A DNA stretch of 64,000 nucleotides from Paraoerskovia marina DSM 21750 (GCF_000701465.1 NZ_JNIY01000003.1:558001-622000); one strand, 5' to 3'. Shown: positions 34,630-44,703, counted from the first letter of the stretch. Translations and numbers: made by a program. The notes: generated from the letters alone by a model not told the origin.

Positions 34630-35139
34630 ATGGATATGCAGTCGATCGTGAGCATCCGCCCGGCCCTGCCCGCGGACGTGCGCGCGATCGCCTCTCTCGT
34701 CGAGCCGTACGCCGTGGATCGACGCCTGCTCGCCAAGGACCTCGTCGTCTACTTCGAGTCCGTGCAGGAGTTCCTCGTCGCCGAGGCCGACGGCGTCGTC
34801 GTGGGATGCGGGGCGCTCCACGTGCTCTGGGAAGACCTCGCCGAGGTGCGCACGGTCGCCGTCGACCCGGGCTGGCGCGGTCGCGGACTCGGTCATCTCC
34901 TCGTCCGTGAGCTGCTCGACCGGGCGCGGACCCTCGGTCTGCAGCGCGTCTTCTGCCTGACGTTCGAGGTCGAGTTCTTCGGCCGGCACGGCTTCGCCGA
35001 GCTCACCGGCGAGGCGGTGACCCCCGAGGTCTACGCAGAGCTGCTCCGGTCGCCCGACGACGGGGTCGCGGAGTTCCTGGATCTCGCGCGGGTCAAGCCG
35101 AACACCCTGGGGAACACGCGGATGCTCGCCCACCTGTGA
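34630..35139 (+). CDS. GNAT N-acetyltransferase (short ArgA / amino-acid N-acetyltransferase type)
   Basis: 169 residues, a stand-alone GNAT domain: IRPALPADVRAIASLVEPYA at the N-terminus, the acetyl-CoA loop VDPGWRGRGLGHLLV (motif A) and VFCLTFEVEFFGRHGFAEL. This pattern matches the short N-acetylglutamate synthases of actinobacteria (Rv2747-like), which make N-acetylglutamate for arginine synthesis; no arg genes lie nearby, so the assignment rests on sequence alone. A TATACA -10 hexamer (34615-34620) ends nine bases before the ATG, so the transcript is probably leaderless. Confidence 0.75.
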   Translation: MDMQSIVSIRPALPADVRAIASLVEPYAVDRRLLAKDLVVYFESVQEFLVAEADGVVVGCGALHVLWEDLAEVRTVAVDPGWRGRGLGHLLVRELLDRARTLGLQRVFCLTFEVEFFGRHGFAELTGEAVTPEVYAELLRSPDDGVAEFLDLARVKPNTLGNTRMLAHL

Positions 35140-35235
35140 CGCCTGGGTGCCGGCAGCCCAGGGCCTGCGACCTGTGACCCCGGACCCGTAACCGGCAACC
35201 GCGACTCCTGACCGGCGCACCGTGGCCGGCGTCGG

Positions 35236-36132
35236 TCAGGCGGGGAGCCTCGCGACCTCGCCGTCGATCTCGACCAGCCCGTCCTCGACCAGGCCGGCAA
35301 GACACCGGGACGCCTGGGCGCGGTCGGCCGAGACGTCGGTGAGAGCGGACGTCAGGACCGGGCCGGGGGCGTCCCGGAGGATCTTCATCACGCGACCGCG
35401 GACCTGGCGGTCCGTGCCCTCCCAGGCCTGTCCGCGGCGTCGGGAGGCGTGCTCGTCCGCGGGACGACCCGCGAGATTCCAGGCGCACAGGGACCGCACG
35501 GGGCACTCGTCGCAGCGAGGTGACCGCGCGGTGCAGACCACCGCACCGAGCTCCATCGACGCGGCCGCCCACCGTGCGGCGTCCCGTGCGTCGTCGGGCA
35601 CGACCGACGCCGCGAGCCGACGCTCCTCCGCGCGGGGCGAGGGTGGGGGCAGCGCCGTGCCGGTGATCGTGCGCGCGAGCACCCTCCGGACGTTCGTGTC
35701 GACCACCACGCTGCGACGCCCGAACGCGAAGGCAGCGACCGCCGCGGCGGTGTAGGTGCCGACCCCCGGCAGGGCGACGAGGGCCTCCTCGTCCGCCGGC
35801 ACCTGCCCTCCGTGCCGCTCGACGATCGCCCGCGCGCACTCCTGGAGCCTGAGCGCGCGCCGCGGGTACCCGAGCCGGTCCCACGCGCGGAGCACGTCGG
35901 CCGTCGAGGCGCCGGCAAGGTCGGCCGGGGTCGGCCACCGTTCCATCCACGCGCGCCAGCGCGGCTCGACCCGGACGACGGGCGTCTGCTGCAGCATCAC
36001 CTCGCTGACCAGCACGCCCCAGGCCGAGCAGCTCGAGGCGCGCCAGGGGAGGTCGCGGGCGGACTCGTCGAACCACCGCACGACGGCGGTCCGGAGCCGG
36101 GCGGTGACGTCGGGGCGGTGTGTGGTCGGCAT
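35236..36132 (-). CDS. mutY: A/G-specific adenine DNA glycosylase
   Basis: 298 residues. Helix-hairpin-helix LPGVGTYTAAAVAAFAFG followed by catalytic Asp in VVVDTNVRRVLAR, the catalytic Glu in SEVMLQQTPV, and the 4Fe-4S cluster pattern C-x6-C-x2-C-x5-C (CTARSPRCDECPVRSLC). Excises adenine opposite 8-oxoguanine. The C-terminal NUDIX-like domain of long MutY proteins is absent; instead there is a short winged-helix-like tail (RVMKILRDAPGPVLTSALTD), the usual actinobacterial short form. ATG at 36130-36132. Confidence 0.92.
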   Translation of the reverse strand: MPTTHRPDVTARLRTAVVRWFDESARDLPWRASSCSAWGVLVSEVMLQQTPVVRVEPRWRAWMERWPTPADLAGASTADVLRAWDRLGYPRRALRLQECARAIVERHGGQVPADEEALVALPGVGTYTAAAVAAFAFGRRSVVVDTNVRRVLARTITGTALPPPSPRAEERRLAASVVPDDARDAARWAAASMELGAVVCTARSPRCDECPVRSLCAWNLAGRPADEHASRRRGQAWEGTDRQVRGRVMKILRDAPGPVLTSALTDVSADRAQASRCLAGLVEDGLVEIDGEVARLPA

Positions 36133-36221
36133 GGCAGGCCCATTGTGCCCGGCGCGGTGGGGCGGTGGGGCATGCGGGACCGATTACGGTGGTCCCCACC
36201 ACGCAGATCTTGGAGGTAGTC

Positions 36222-36980
36222 GTGAGCACCACAGGCCCCGGCAGGGGGACGTTCCTCGTGCGTCGGCTGCTCGTCCTCGCCGTCGCGCTCGCGGTGGTGG
36301 TGGGCGTCGTCCTCGGAGTCCGTGCGCTGATCGCCGACCCGGCCGACGCGTCACCGATGGAGTCCGCCGAGAAGTCCGCGCCCCCGGAGCCCGCGACGAC
36401 GAGCGCGACCGTCGCCTGCGAGGCCGACGACCTGGACCTCGCCCTGCAGCCCGCTGCCGAGAGCTTCGAGGCAGGGGACCGGCCACGGTTCGCCGTGCGC
36501 GTCACGCACGTCGGCCGGCAACCCTGCCTGGTGAACGGTTCGCAGAACGGCGTGGCCGTGACGGTCGCGGACGACGACGGGGCCGTGTGGTCCTCGGCCG
36601 ACTGCCCGGTGGACGAGCGGATGCTGCTGATGAGCCCGGGTGACGTCGACACCAACGACGTGACCTGGGACCTCACGCGGACAGACGGGTCGTGCGAGGC
36701 CGCGGGGAGCGCCACGGCGGGGGACTACACCGCGCGTGTCGAGGTGACGGACGTCCCGGACGCGACGACGCCTCCCGTGTCGTTCACCCTCGAGCCTGCA
36801 CCGGAGCCCGACCCCACGACGGAACCGGCCGAGAACGCCGAGGCGAAGACCGAGGAGCCGGCTGACGACGAGGCCGAGGGCGAGAAGGCGGACAAGGAGG
36901 CCGACGCCGAGACTCCTGCACAGGACGAGAAGTCCGGTGTGGACGAGCCCGCGGCCGAGGAATCCGCCGAGAAGTCCTAG
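36222..36980 (+). CDS. Membrane-anchored extracytoplasmic protein, function unknown
   Basis: 252 residues. GTG start fixed by TGGAGG at 36211-36216. A short basic N-terminus, one membrane span ([18 protein letters not shown]), then an extracytoplasmic beta-rich domain (about residues 55-190) with four cysteines in [29 protein letters not shown] and GSCEAAGS. The tail from about 195 is a low-complexity acidic run of EPAP/EEPA/EKAD repeats. Resembles DUF4232-like or intracellular-proteinase-inhibitor-like beta sandwiches, but I cannot assign a family. Converges with disA, stops overlapping by four bases. Confidence 0.7.
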   Translation: MSTTGPGRGTFLVRRLLVLAVALAVVVGVVLGVRALIADPADASPMESAEKSAPPEPATTSATVACEADDLDLALQPAAESFEAGDRPRFAVRVTHVGRQPCLVNGSQNGVAVTVADDDGAVWSSADCPVDERMLLMSPGDVDTNDVTWDLTRTDGSCEAAGSATAGDYTARVEVTDVPDATTPPVSFTLEPAPEPDPTTEPAENAEAKTEEPADDEAEGEKADKEADAETPAQDEKSGVDEPAAEESAEKS

Positions 36981-38062
36981 ACGTACCGCTCGAGGATCGA
37001 CGACTCGGCGAGGCGCGAGAGGCCCTCACGGACGGCACGCGCCCGCTGCTCGCCGACGCCGTCGACGGCCATGAGGTCCTCGATGCCGGCGGCCAGGAGC
37101 TTCTGGAGGCTCCCGAAATGGCGGACCAGCCGGTCGAGGATCGTCGGAGGAAGGCGCGGCACCTTCGACAGCAGTCGGTAGCCGTGCGGTGCGACGGGGG
37201 CGTCGAGCGCGTCGCCGCCGCCGGGCATGCCCAGGACGCGTCCGATCTCGCCGAGGTCGAGCAACTGCGCCGAGGTGAGTGCGTCGAGCGACGCACGGAC
37301 GCTCTCGGCACTGCGACCGTGGCGGTCGGCGTCGACGTAGTCGCGGATCACGAAGTCCCGGTCGGCCCCGATCCCGCCCATGAGCTCGTCGAGCTGGAGC
37401 GAGAGGAGTCGTCCGTCGCTGCCGAGCTCGGTGACGTAGCCCGCGATCTCGTCGGAGATGCGGGTGACCATCTCGAGCCGCTGGACGACGGCACACACGT
37501 CTCGGACGGTGACGAGGTCCTCGATCTCGAGGGCGGAGAGCGTGCCGCTGACCTCGTCCAGGCGTGACCGGTAACGTTCCAACGTGGCGAGCGCCTGGTT
37601 GGCACGGGAGAGGATCGTGTCCGAGTCCTCGAGCGCGTAGCGCTTGTTCTGCAGGTAGACCGCGACGATGTTCATCGACTGGCTGACGGAGACGACGGGC
37701 AGGCCCGTTTGCTTGGCGACGCGCTCGGCGGTGCGGTGCCGGGTGCCGGACTCGGTCGTCTCGATCGAGTGGTCGGGCAGCAGCTGGACGGCTGCCCGCA
37801 GGATGCGTGTCGCGTCGTCGTTGACGACCACGGCGCCGTCCATCTTCGACAGCTCGCGCAGGCGGGTCGCGGAGAACTCGACGTCGAGGACGAACCCGCC
37901 GGAGCAGATCGACTCGACGACGGGGTCGAGGCCGAGCACGATCAGTGCGCCGGTGCGTCCGCGGAGGATTCGTTCAAGACCGTCGCGGAGCTCCGTCCCG
38001 GGCGCGACGCGCGCGAGCGTGGCGCGGAGTCGTTCGTCGTCAGGGCGGGGGTTCATCGGCAC
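36977..38062 (-). CDS. disA: DisA, diadenylate cyclase / DNA integrity scanning protein
   Basis: 361 residues. N-terminal DAC domain with the DGA motif (SKMDGAVVV, about residue 75) and RHR motif (SGTRHRTAE, about 107) needed to make c-di-AMP; central helical linker; C-terminal helix-hairpin-helix DNA-binding region ([21 protein letters not shown]). Scans DNA for branched structures and signals through c-di-AMP. GTG at 38062 or ATG at 38056 are both possible starts. Downstream of radA, the usual actinobacterial radA-disA arrangement, with 115 bp between them. Confidence 0.95.
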   Translation of the reverse strand: MPMNPRPDDERLRATLARVAPGTELRDGLERILRGRTGALIVLGLDPVVESICSGGFVLDVEFSATRLRELSKMDGAVVVNDDATRILRAAVQLLPDHSIETTESGTRHRTAERVAKQTGLPVVSVSQSMNIVAVYLQNKRYALEDSDTILSRANQALATLERYRSRLDEVSGTLSALEIEDLVTVRDVCAVVQRLEMVTRISDEIAGYVTELGSDGRLLSLQLDELMGGIGADRDFVIRDYVDADRHGRSAESVRASLDALTSAQLLDLGEIGRVLGMPGGGDALDAPVAPHGYRLLSKVPRLPPTILDRLVRHFGSLQKLLAAGIEDLMAVDGVGEQRARAVREGLSRLAESSILERYV

Positions 38063-38177
38063 AGAGAGAATCCTAGGTGTCTCGCGGAGTATCCGTCGGG
38101 TGAGGTGTGGGCATCGTGTGGAGGACGTGCGGGGATCGTGAACGCATGGACCACGACGTCGCAGGTCAGGGCGGGGT

Positions 38178-39587
38178 CTAGAAAGGCGCGGGCTCGCTCC
38201 GGGAGCGCTTTGGAGCCGGCAGCCCGTTCCGTGCGAGTTCCACGGCCTCGGCGAGATGGCCGGCCCGGAGCACCTCGAGCCCCTCGGGGGCTGTCACGTC
38301 GGAGCGGTCCGGGACGACCGCGCGCCGGAACCCGAGCCGCGCAGCCTCGTTGAGCCGTCGTCCGAGGCCGGTGACCGGGCGGATATCCCCGGCGAGGCCG
38401 ACCTCCCCGATCGCGAGAGTGCCCTGAGGCAGCGCCTGGTTCTCCTTGGCGGAGACGGTGGCGATGGCGGTCGCGAGATCCGCGGCGGGTTCCCCGACCT
38501 TCGCGCCGCCGATCGTGGACACGTACACATCGTGGTCGTGCAGCCGTACACCGGCGTGACGGTGCATCACGGCGAGGATCATCGCGAGCCTGCTCGACTC
38601 CACCCCCGCGGTGGTACGCCGGGGGTTGGCGAGGGAGCTCGGCACGACGAGGGACTGGATCTCGAGGGCCAACGGGCGTCGCCCGTCGAGCGTCACGGTG
38701 AGGCACGTCCCCGGTGCGGGCTCGCCCGTGTGCGACAGGAACAGGCCGCTGGGGTCGGCGAGTCCGACGATCCCGGTCTCCGTGAGGTCGAAGCAGCCCA
38801 CCTCGTCGGTGGGCCCGTAGCGGTTCTTCACGGCACGGACGAACCGCAGCCGGGAGTGCCGGTCGCCCTCGAACTGGCACACGACGTCGACGAGGTGCTC
38901 GAGGGTCCGCGGGCCGGCGACAGTGCCGTCCTTCGTGACGTGGCCCACGAGGATGACGGGCATGTCGCGCTCCTTGGCGGCCGCGATCAGCGCGCCCGCG
39001 ACCTCGCGGACCTGTGATACGCCGCCCGGAGCACCGTCGACCTCGCCCGACGCGATGGTCTGCACGGAGTCCACGACCAGGAGGTCGGGCTGCGCCGCCT
39101 CCACGTGCCCCAGGACGGAGCCGAGGTCGGTCTCGGCGGCGAGCAGGAGCCTCGGGGCGAGCGCGTCGATCCGCTCGGCTCGCAGCCGTACCTGCCCGGC
39201 GGACTCCTCGCCCGTCACGTAGAGCACCGTGCGCCCCGAGGTGGCGACCTCGCTCGCGGCCGCGAGGAGCAGCGTCGACTTCCCGACGCCGGGTTCGCCC
39301 GCCAGGAGAACCACCGCGCCCGGGACGATCCCGCCACCGAGCACACGGTCGAGCTCGCTGATACCGGTCGGTGCGGCCCGCGTCGAGTTCACGTCGATGT
39401 CGGCGATCGGGCGCGCCGGCGCACGGGTGGGGGACGCCGTCGTCCGCGGACCCGAGGTGCTCGCCCCCGCCTCGACGACGCTGCCCCACACCTGGCACTC
39501 GCCGCACCGGCCCACCCACTTGGCGGTGGTCCAGCCGCACTCGGTGCACCGGTACCCGGGACGTGTCTGCTTCGTGGCGCTCTTCAC
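38178..39587 (-). CDS. radA: DNA repair protein RadA (Sms)
   Basis: 469 residues. N-terminal C4 zinc finger ([24 protein letters not shown]), RecA-like ATPase with Walker [17 protein letters not shown] and Walker [12 protein letters not shown], the RadA-specific [11 protein letters not shown] motif, and a C-terminal Lon-protease-like domain ([16 protein letters not shown]). DnaB-like helicase helping branch migration in recombination. Start unclear: GTG 39587 ([14 protein letters not shown]) gives normal length; ATG 39617 is in frame ten codons earlier. The frame stays open to 40316 but that part is antisense to the next gene. Partner of disA. Confidence 0.93.
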   Translation of the reverse strand: MKSATKQTRPGYRCTECGWTTAKWVGRCGECQVWGSVVEAGASTSGPRTTASPTRAPARPIADIDVNSTRAAPTGISELDRVLGGGIVPGAVVLLAGEPGVGKSTLLLAAASEVATSGRTVLYVTGEESAGQVRLRAERIDALAPRLLLAAETDLGSVLGHVEAAQPDLLVVDSVQTIASGEVDGAPGGVSQVREVAGALIAAAKERDMPVILVGHVTKDGTVAGPRTLEHLVDVVCQFEGDRHSRLRFVRAVKNRYGPTDEVGCFDLTETGIVGLADPSGLFLSHTGEPAPGTCLTVTLDGRRPLALEIQSLVVPSSLANPRRTTAGVESSRLAMILAVMHRHAGVRLHDHDVYVSTIGGAKVGEPAADLATAIATVSAKENQALPQGTLAIGEVGLAGDIRPVTGLGRRLNEAARLGFRRAVVPDRSDVTAPEGLEVLRAGHLAEAVELARNGLPAPKRSRSEPAPF

Positions 39588-39714
39588 CCGTGTGACGCTA
39601 GCCGCACCCCCTGACATCGCCGGGTGGCGCCGCCGACGCGCGGATCTGCGCACTAGGCTGGGCCCGCATCGCCGTGAGGCGGTCTCGGCACGGCGACCAG
39701 GGAGGGCATGCTCG

Positions 39715-40347
39715 ATGGGCAACGGACGGGCGGGGATCAGCCCGCAGGTGTACCGACGTCGTCGGGCGGTCGTCCTCCTGCTCCTGACGCTCCTCGTCCT
39801 CCTGCCTGTCCTCCTCTTCGTCTGGCCGGGATGGGCCACCGGGGGCGACGAGGGAGACGCGGGGACGAGCGGGGAGGCCGCGTCCGAGACGCAGGAGCCC
39901 GACCCGACCACCCCCACGGTCGACCCCGTGGACCGGGCCGACGACCTCACGGCCCTGCAGTCCGCCCTGCCGGACGAGGTCCTGCGCTTCGTCCTCGTCG
40001 ACGAGCGCAACGAGCCCGAGTTCGACGCGACGGGTCCCGTCGAGATGTGGAGCCTGACGTACGCGGACGGCGAGGGGTCGGACGCGGACACCGTCGACGT
40101 CGTCGTCGGGCAGTGGTCGGGGGCGAGCGAGGCGCTGGAGGCCTTCGAGGTGATCGACGAGACCGCGGGGCAGGCGGAGGCGACGACGGGGGTCGTCGAG
40201 GTCGAGGACGAGACCGTCGGCACGTGGACGCGTCGCACGACCGGCGACGGTCGTGGGACCGTGGTGTGGCGCAACGGGACGGTCGTCGTCAGCGCGACGG
40301 GCCCGAGCGAGGACATTGAAGACTTCTACGCGGCGTACCCGTTCTGA
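39715..40347 (+). CDS. Single-span membrane protein with extracytoplasmic domain, unknown
   Basis: 210 residues. Basic start MGNGRAGISPQVYRRRR, one membrane span (AVVLLLLTLLVLLPVLLFVW), an acidic spacer, and a domain of about 140 residues: LPDEVLRFVLVDERNEPEF, VEMWSLTYADGE, VVVGQWSGASEALEAFEV, and TVVWRNGTVVVSATGP. No family recognised; the layout suggests a small alpha/beta domain outside the cell. GGAGGG at 39701-39706 supports the ATG at 39715. Upstream of proC on the same strand, 32 bp apart, possibly cotranscribed. Confidence 0.72.
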   Translation: MGNGRAGISPQVYRRRRAVVLLLLTLLVLLPVLLFVWPGWATGGDEGDAGTSGEAASETQEPDPTTPTVDPVDRADDLTALQSALPDEVLRFVLVDERNEPEFDATGPVEMWSLTYADGEGSDADTVDVVVGQWSGASEALEAFEVIDETAGQAEATTGVVEVEDETVGTWTRRTTGDGRGTVVWRNGTVVVSATGPSEDIEDFYAAYPF

Positions 40348-40379
40348 CGGTACGGCGTGATCGACGAGATGGGAATCGA

Positions 40380-41216
40380 ATGACGCAGACGCAGGAGCAG
40401 GCACGGATCGCGGTCCTCGGCACCGGGGTCATGGGCGAGACGGTGCTCACCGGCATCCTCTCCGCAGGCTGGGACCCCGAGCGCGTCGTCGCGACGGCGC
40501 GCCGTCCTGAACGGGCCGACGAGCTCGCCCGCACCCACGGGGTGCGGACCACGCACGACAACGTGGCCGCCGCGGCCGAGGCCGACGTCGTGATCCTGGG
40601 CGTGAAGCCGAAGGACATCGGTGCGCTGACCGAGGAGATCTCGTCGGCGGTCCGCCCGGGCACCCTCGTCCTCACCGTCGCCGTCGGCCTCTCCTGCGCG
40701 TTCTACGAGAAGCGCCTGCCCGAGGGGACCCCCTTCGTCCGCGTGATGCCCAACACCCCGTCCTCGATCGGCGTGGGTGTCAGCGCCATCAGCCCCGGGG
40801 TCGCCGCGACCGACGAGCACCTCGAGCTCGTCGAGACGCTGCTCGCCTCGACCGGCCTCGTGATCCGCATCGCGGAGAAGGACCAGGCGGCCGTCGCGGC
40901 GCTCTCCGGCTCCGGCCCGGCGTACGTCTTCTACGTGCTCGACGCGCTGTCCGAGGCGGGCACGCTCATGGGCATCCCGCGCGCCACCGCCGCCCAGCTG
41001 GCGGCGCAGACCGTGCTCGGTGCGGCCACGATGGTCCAGGAGACCGGCGAGCACCCCGCGATCCTCCGCGAGAAGGTCTCGTCCCCCGGCGGGACGACGA
41101 TCGCCGGGTTGCGCGAGCTCGACCGCGGCGGCGTGCGTGCCGCCTTCGTCGACGCGCTCACGGCGGCAAAGGCGCGCGCGGGCGAGCTCTCGGCCGAGCT
41201 CGAGGCCGACGTCTAG
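40380..41216 (+). CDS. proC: Pyrroline-5-carboxylate reductase
   Basis: 278 residues. NAD(P) Rossmann motif IAVLGTGVMGETVLTGIL, VILGVKPKDI, RVMPNTPSSIGVG, the P5CR signature region ALSGSGPAYVFYVLDAL, and SPGGTTIAGLRELDRGGVR. Last step of proline synthesis. Its TAG overlaps the GTG start of the following LacI regulator by one base, coupling a housekeeping gene to a sugar regulator. Confidence 0.95.
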   Translation: MTQTQEQARIAVLGTGVMGETVLTGILSAGWDPERVVATARRPERADELARTHGVRTTHDNVAAAAEADVVILGVKPKDIGALTEEISSAVRPGTLVLTVAVGLSCAFYEKRLPEGTPFVRVMPNTPSSIGVGVSAISPGVAATDEHLELVETLLASTGLVIRIAEKDQAAVAALSGSGPAYVFYVLDALSEAGTLMGIPRATAAQLAAQTVLGAATMVQETGEHPAILREKVSSPGGTTIAGLRELDRGGVRAAFVDALTAAKARAGELSAELEADV

Positions 41217-42253
41217 TGGCGAGCTCCGGGCGAGCGCCCGCGATGGCCGACGTCGCGAAGGTCGCCGGCGTCTCGCACCAGACGGTCTCGCGGGTGCTGA
41301 ACGAGCACCCGAGCGTTCGCCCGGAGACCCGCGATCGAGTTCTCGCCGCGATCGAGAAGCTCGGATACCGGCGCAACAGTGCCGCACGCGCCCTCGTGAC
41401 CAGACGTTCCGGGACGATCGGCATCGTCACACCCGACTCCGCGCTCTACGGACCGACGAGCACGTTGATCGCGATCGAGCAGGCGTCGCGAGAGGTCGGG
41501 CTCTTCGTCTCCGTGGCGACGCTCTCGAGCTACGACGCCGAGACCATGAACCACGTGCTCGACCACTTCCTCTCCCAGGGGGTCGAGGGAATCGTCGTCA
41601 TCGCGCCGCAGGTCGACGTCGCGGCCGCGGTCGAGACGTTCGTCTCGCCGGTCCCGGTAGTGCTCGTCGCGGACGCGTCGGCGGTCGGCGCCGGGGTCGT
41701 CCGGACGATCGGTGTGGACCAGTACGCGGGGGCGCGGCTGGCGACCGAGCACCTTCTCGAGCTTGGTCATCGCCGGATCGTCCATGTGGCCGGCCCGACC
41801 GACTGGTTCGACGCGAGGGCACGGACGGAGGGCTGGAGAGACGCGCTCGGCGCGGCCGGGGTGTCGCCGGAGGGTCTTCTCGTCCAGGGTGACTGGTCCT
41901 CGGCATGCGGATACGACGTGGGACGTCGTCTGACCGAAGACCTCGCGGGCCGAGAGGCGACGACCGCGGTCTTCGCCGGGAACGACCAGCTTGCGCTGGG
42001 GATGCTCCACGCGTTCTGGGAGCAAGGCGTCTCCGTGCCCGGACAGATCTCGGTCGTCGGGTTCGACGACATCGAGGGTTCGCGGTACTTCGCGCCGTCG
42101 CTCACGACCGTGCGTCAGCCGTTCGCGACGTTGGGACGCGCCTGTCTGGACCTGTTGATGGCCGGTCCGGCACTCGCCGAGCCCGCCCCGGTTTCGGTCG
42201 CAGCCATCGCGCCGGAGCTCGTCGTCAGGGAGAGCACGGCACGGGTGGGCTGA
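41216..42253 (+). CDS. LacI-family regulator of the arabinose regulon
   Basis: 345 residues. HTH MADVAKVAGVSHQTVSRVL (about residues 10-30), hinge helix SAARALVTRRS, and sugar-binding domain (GIVTPDSALYGPTSTLIAIE; VVFGNDQ-like VFAGNDQLALGML; VVGFDDIEGSRYF). GTG start overlaps the proC stop, so it is probably translated by coupling. It is followed after 102 bp by araB, with a double palindromic operator between. The same operator recurs before the arabinofuranosidase at 51305. Functionally an AraR, although the LacI family is different from the GntR/LacI chimera AraR of Bacillus. Confidence 0.85.
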   Translation: MASSGRAPAMADVAKVAGVSHQTVSRVLNEHPSVRPETRDRVLAAIEKLGYRRNSAARALVTRRSGTIGIVTPDSALYGPTSTLIAIEQASREVGLFVSVATLSSYDAETMNHVLDHFLSQGVEGIVVIAPQVDVAAAVETFVSPVPVVLVADASAVGAGVVRTIGVDQYAGARLATEHLLELGHRRIVHVAGPTDWFDARARTEGWRDALGAAGVSPEGLLVQGDWSSACGYDVGRRLTEDLAGREATTAVFAGNDQLALGMLHAFWEQGVSVPGQISVVGFDDIEGSRYFAPSLTTVRQPFATLGRACLDLLMAGPALAEPAPVSVAAIAPELVVRESTARVG

Positions 42254-42272
42254 GCACGGTCGTGCCGCGGGG

Positions 42273-42315
42273 TTGACATCCGATTGTTAACGCTCACATA
42301 ATGTGAGCGTTAACA
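42273..42315 (+). promoter_or_regulatory. araB promoter with double LacI-type operator
   Basis: TTGACA (42273-42278), 18-bp spacer and CATAAT (42297-42302) make a strong promoter. Overlapping it are two 14-bp arms, TGTTAACGCTCACA (42285-42298) and TGTGAGCGTTAACA (42302-42315), exact complements separated by three bases. Each arm alone has the central CG of a LacI-family operator, so this may be two head-to-head sites or one long dyad. A single copy of the arm, TGTTAACGCTCACAT, occurs before the arabinofuranosidase gene at 51234. Confidence 0.88.
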
Positions 42316-42355
42316 CGATGACGGTTGGCAACGATCGAGCGGGCAAGGAGGCCTG

Positions 42356-43987
42356 GTGAACACGGCAAGCATCGCCGCGACGATCATGGAGGGCCGTACG
42401 GCTCTCGGCATCGAGCTCGGTTCGACGCGCATCAAGGCGTGCCTCGTGGACTCCGACGGCACGCCGCTCGCGTCCGGGAGCCACACCTGGGAGAACGAGC
42501 TTGTCGACGGTGTCTGGACCTACTCGTTGGACGCGGTGTGGGTCGGCGTCCAGGCGGCCGTCCGCGCACTCCTCAAATCTGCGCACGACCAGTACGGCGC
42601 ACGCCCCGACCGCTTCGGGGCGATCGGCATCTCGGCGATGATGCACGGCTACCTGGCATTCGACGCGTTCGACAACCTGCTCACGCCCTTCCGTACCTGG
42701 CGCAACACCGGTACCGGCCGGGCCGCGGCCGGGCTGACCGCGCTGCTCGGCGTCAACATCCCGCTGCGCTGGTCGGTCGCGCACGCCTACCAGGCGATCC
42801 TCGACGAGGAGCCGCACGTGGCTGCGGTGGCGCACCTGACCACGTTGGCCGGATACGTCCACTGGCGCCTGACCGGCCAGAAGGTCCTCGGGATCGGCGA
42901 CGCCGCCGGGATGTTCCCCGTCGACGCGGCGGCCACCTCGTACGACGTGGACAGGCTCCGACTGTTCGACTCGGCCGTCGCCACGCAGCACGAGTACCCG
43001 TCCCTCTCCGAGTTGCTGCCGCGCGTGCTCACGGCGGGACAGCCCGCCGGCAGGTTGACCGACGAGGGCGCCCTGCTGCTCGACCCGGCGGGTCGGCTGC
43101 GGCCCGGCATCCCGTTCTGTCCCCCCGAGGGCGACGCCGGGACCGGCATGGTGGCGACGAACGCGGTGGCGGCCCGTACGGGGAACGTCAGCGTCGGGAC
43201 GAGCGTCTTCGCCATGGTGGTGCTCGAGCAGGGACTCTCTGCGGTCCACGACGAGATCGACCAGGTCGCGACGCCGGCGGGTGCCCCCGTCGCAATGGTG
43301 CACTGCAACAACGGCGCCGGAGAGCTCGCCGCCTGGGCGGGTGTCTTCCGTGAGTTCGCGCACGCGACGGGCAACGACGTCGCAGCCGACGACGTGTATG
43401 AGGTGTTGCTGCGGTCCGCGCTGCTCGGAGCGTCCGACGCAGCAGGGATCCTCGTGTACAACCACCTCGCCGGAGAGCCCGTCGTCGGGACCGACGCGGG
43501 GTGCCCGTTGGTCGTGCGCTCGCCGGAGAGCGAGCTGACGCTGGCAAACTTCGCCCGCTCCCAGGTCTACGGCATCTTCGGCACCCTGAGCCTGGGAATG
43601 GCGGTGCTGCGTCGCGACGGTGTCGAGCTCGACGCGATCCGCGCCCACGGCGGCCTGTTCCGTACGGAGGGGGCGGGTCAGCGTCTGCTCGCCGCTGCCC
43701 TCGGTGTGCCGGTCTCGGTCGGGGCGGGTGCAGGGGAGGGGGGTGCGTGGGGCGCTGCGTTGCTCGCCGCGTATCTCGGGCACGCGCATCGCGTCGACCT
43801 GGCGGGCTATCTTGCCGAGCAGGTCTTCGCCGGAGCGCCGGTGACGGTCGTCGCCCCGGACCCCGAGGACCTCGCGGGGTTCGCGACGTTCCTCCAGCGG
43901 TACGAGGCCGGTCTCGACGTCGAGCGTGCAGCCGTCCGCATGGACCGTGCGCGCGTCTCGCGTGCAGCAGGGGAGCTCGTCCGATGA
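42356..43987 (+). CDS. araB: Ribulokinase-type FGGY carbohydrate kinase
   Basis: 543 residues. Phosphate loop ALGIELGSTRIKACLVD, substrate region AIGISAMMHGYLAFD (in place of the xylulokinase QQHG), and GGxxR-like C-terminal AHGGLFRTEGAGQRLLAAA. It is the FGGY branch found in actinobacterial and clostridial arabinose operons, not the E. coli AraB branch. Position before araD and araA makes L-ribulose phosphorylation its likely job. GTG start at 42356 is set by AAGGAGG at 42346-42352. Four-base overlap with araD. Confidence 0.85.
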   Translation: MNTASIAATIMEGRTALGIELGSTRIKACLVDSDGTPLASGSHTWENELVDGVWTYSLDAVWVGVQAAVRALLKSAHDQYGARPDRFGAIGISAMMHGYLAFDAFDNLLTPFRTWRNTGTGRAAAGLTALLGVNIPLRWSVAHAYQAILDEEPHVAAVAHLTTLAGYVHWRLTGQKVLGIGDAAGMFPVDAAATSYDVDRLRLFDSAVATQHEYPSLSELLPRVLTAGQPAGRLTDEGALLLDPAGRLRPGIPFCPPEGDAGTGMVATNAVAARTGNVSVGTSVFAMVVLEQGLSAVHDEIDQVATPAGAPVAMVHCNNGAGELAAWAGVFREFAHATGNDVAADDVYEVLLRSALLGASDAAGILVYNHLAGEPVVGTDAGCPLVVRSPESELTLANFARSQVYGIFGTLSLGMAVLRRDGVELDAIRAHGGLFRTEGAGQRLLAAALGVPVSVGAGAGEGGAWGAALLAAYLGHAHRVDLAGYLAEQVFAGAPVTVVAPDPEDLAGFATFLQRYEAGLDVERAAVRMDRARVSRAAGELVR

Positions 43988-44703
43988 CTGCCCTGGTGAA
44001 CGACGATCTCCGCGCGGTCGTCGACGCGACCCGAGAGCGGGTGGCGCGACTGCACGCGGAGCTGACGAGGTGGGGCCTGGTCGTCTGGACGGCGGGCAAC
44101 GTCTCCGAGCGGGTGCCGGGCGCCGACCTGATGGTGATCAAGCCGTCGGGAGTCACGTATGAAGACCTCACGGCCGACTCGATGGTCGTCTGCGACCTCG
44201 ACGGACGCCTCGTCGAGGGGACACGTGCGCCGTCGTCGGACACTGCGGCCCATGCGTACGTCTACCGCCACATGCCCGAGGTCGGCGGTGTCGTCCACAC
44301 GCACTCGACCTACGCGACCGCCTGGGCCGCCCGCGGAGAGCCCGTGCCGTGCGTCCTGACGATGATGGCGGACGAGTTCGGCGGGGACATCCCCGTCGGC
44401 CCGTTCGCCCTGATCGGGGACGACTCGATCGGTCGCGGCATCGTCGAGACCCTGCGCGGGTCGCGCAGTCCGGCGGTGCTGATGCGCAACCACGGGCCGT
44501 TCACGGTCGGCAAGGACGCGCGGGCGGCCGTGAAGGCGGCGGCGATGTGCGAGGAGGTCGCCCGCGCGGTGCACGTCAGCCGCGAGCTCGGAGAGCCGAC
44601 GCGGATCCCCGAGCCCCAGATCGACGCGCTCCACGCGCGATATCAGAACGTCTACGGGCAGGCCTCGGCCGGCTCGACCAGGAAAGAGGACGAAGACGCA
44701 TGA
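43984..44703 (+). CDS. araD: L-ribulose-5-phosphate 4-epimerase
   Basis: 239 residues, class II aldolase/epimerase fold. [10 protein letters not shown] (substrate loop), [36 protein letters not shown] with the zinc His pair, and [10 protein letters not shown] (third His). Converts L-ribulose-5-phosphate to D-xylulose-5-phosphate, joining arabinose and xylose catabolism. Coupled on both sides by ATGA overlaps (araB, araA). Confidence 0.92.
   Translation: MTALVNDDLRAVVDATRERVARLHAELTRWGLVVWTAGNVSERVPGADLMVIKPSGVTYEDLTADSMVVCDLDGRLVEGTRAPSSDTAAHAYVYRHMPEVGGVVHTHSTYATAWAARGEPVPCVLTMMADEFGGDIPVGPFALIGDDSIGRGIVETLRGSRSPAVLMRNHGPFTVGKDARAAVKAAAMCEEVARAVHVSRELGEPTRIPEPQIDALHARYQNVYGQASAGSTRKEDEDA

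Noticed and set aside
38200-38212. GGAGCGCTTTGG palindrome-like site near the radA 3' end
   Set aside because: Lies inside the radA coding sequence and is only a partial match to the site at 16723; likely chance.
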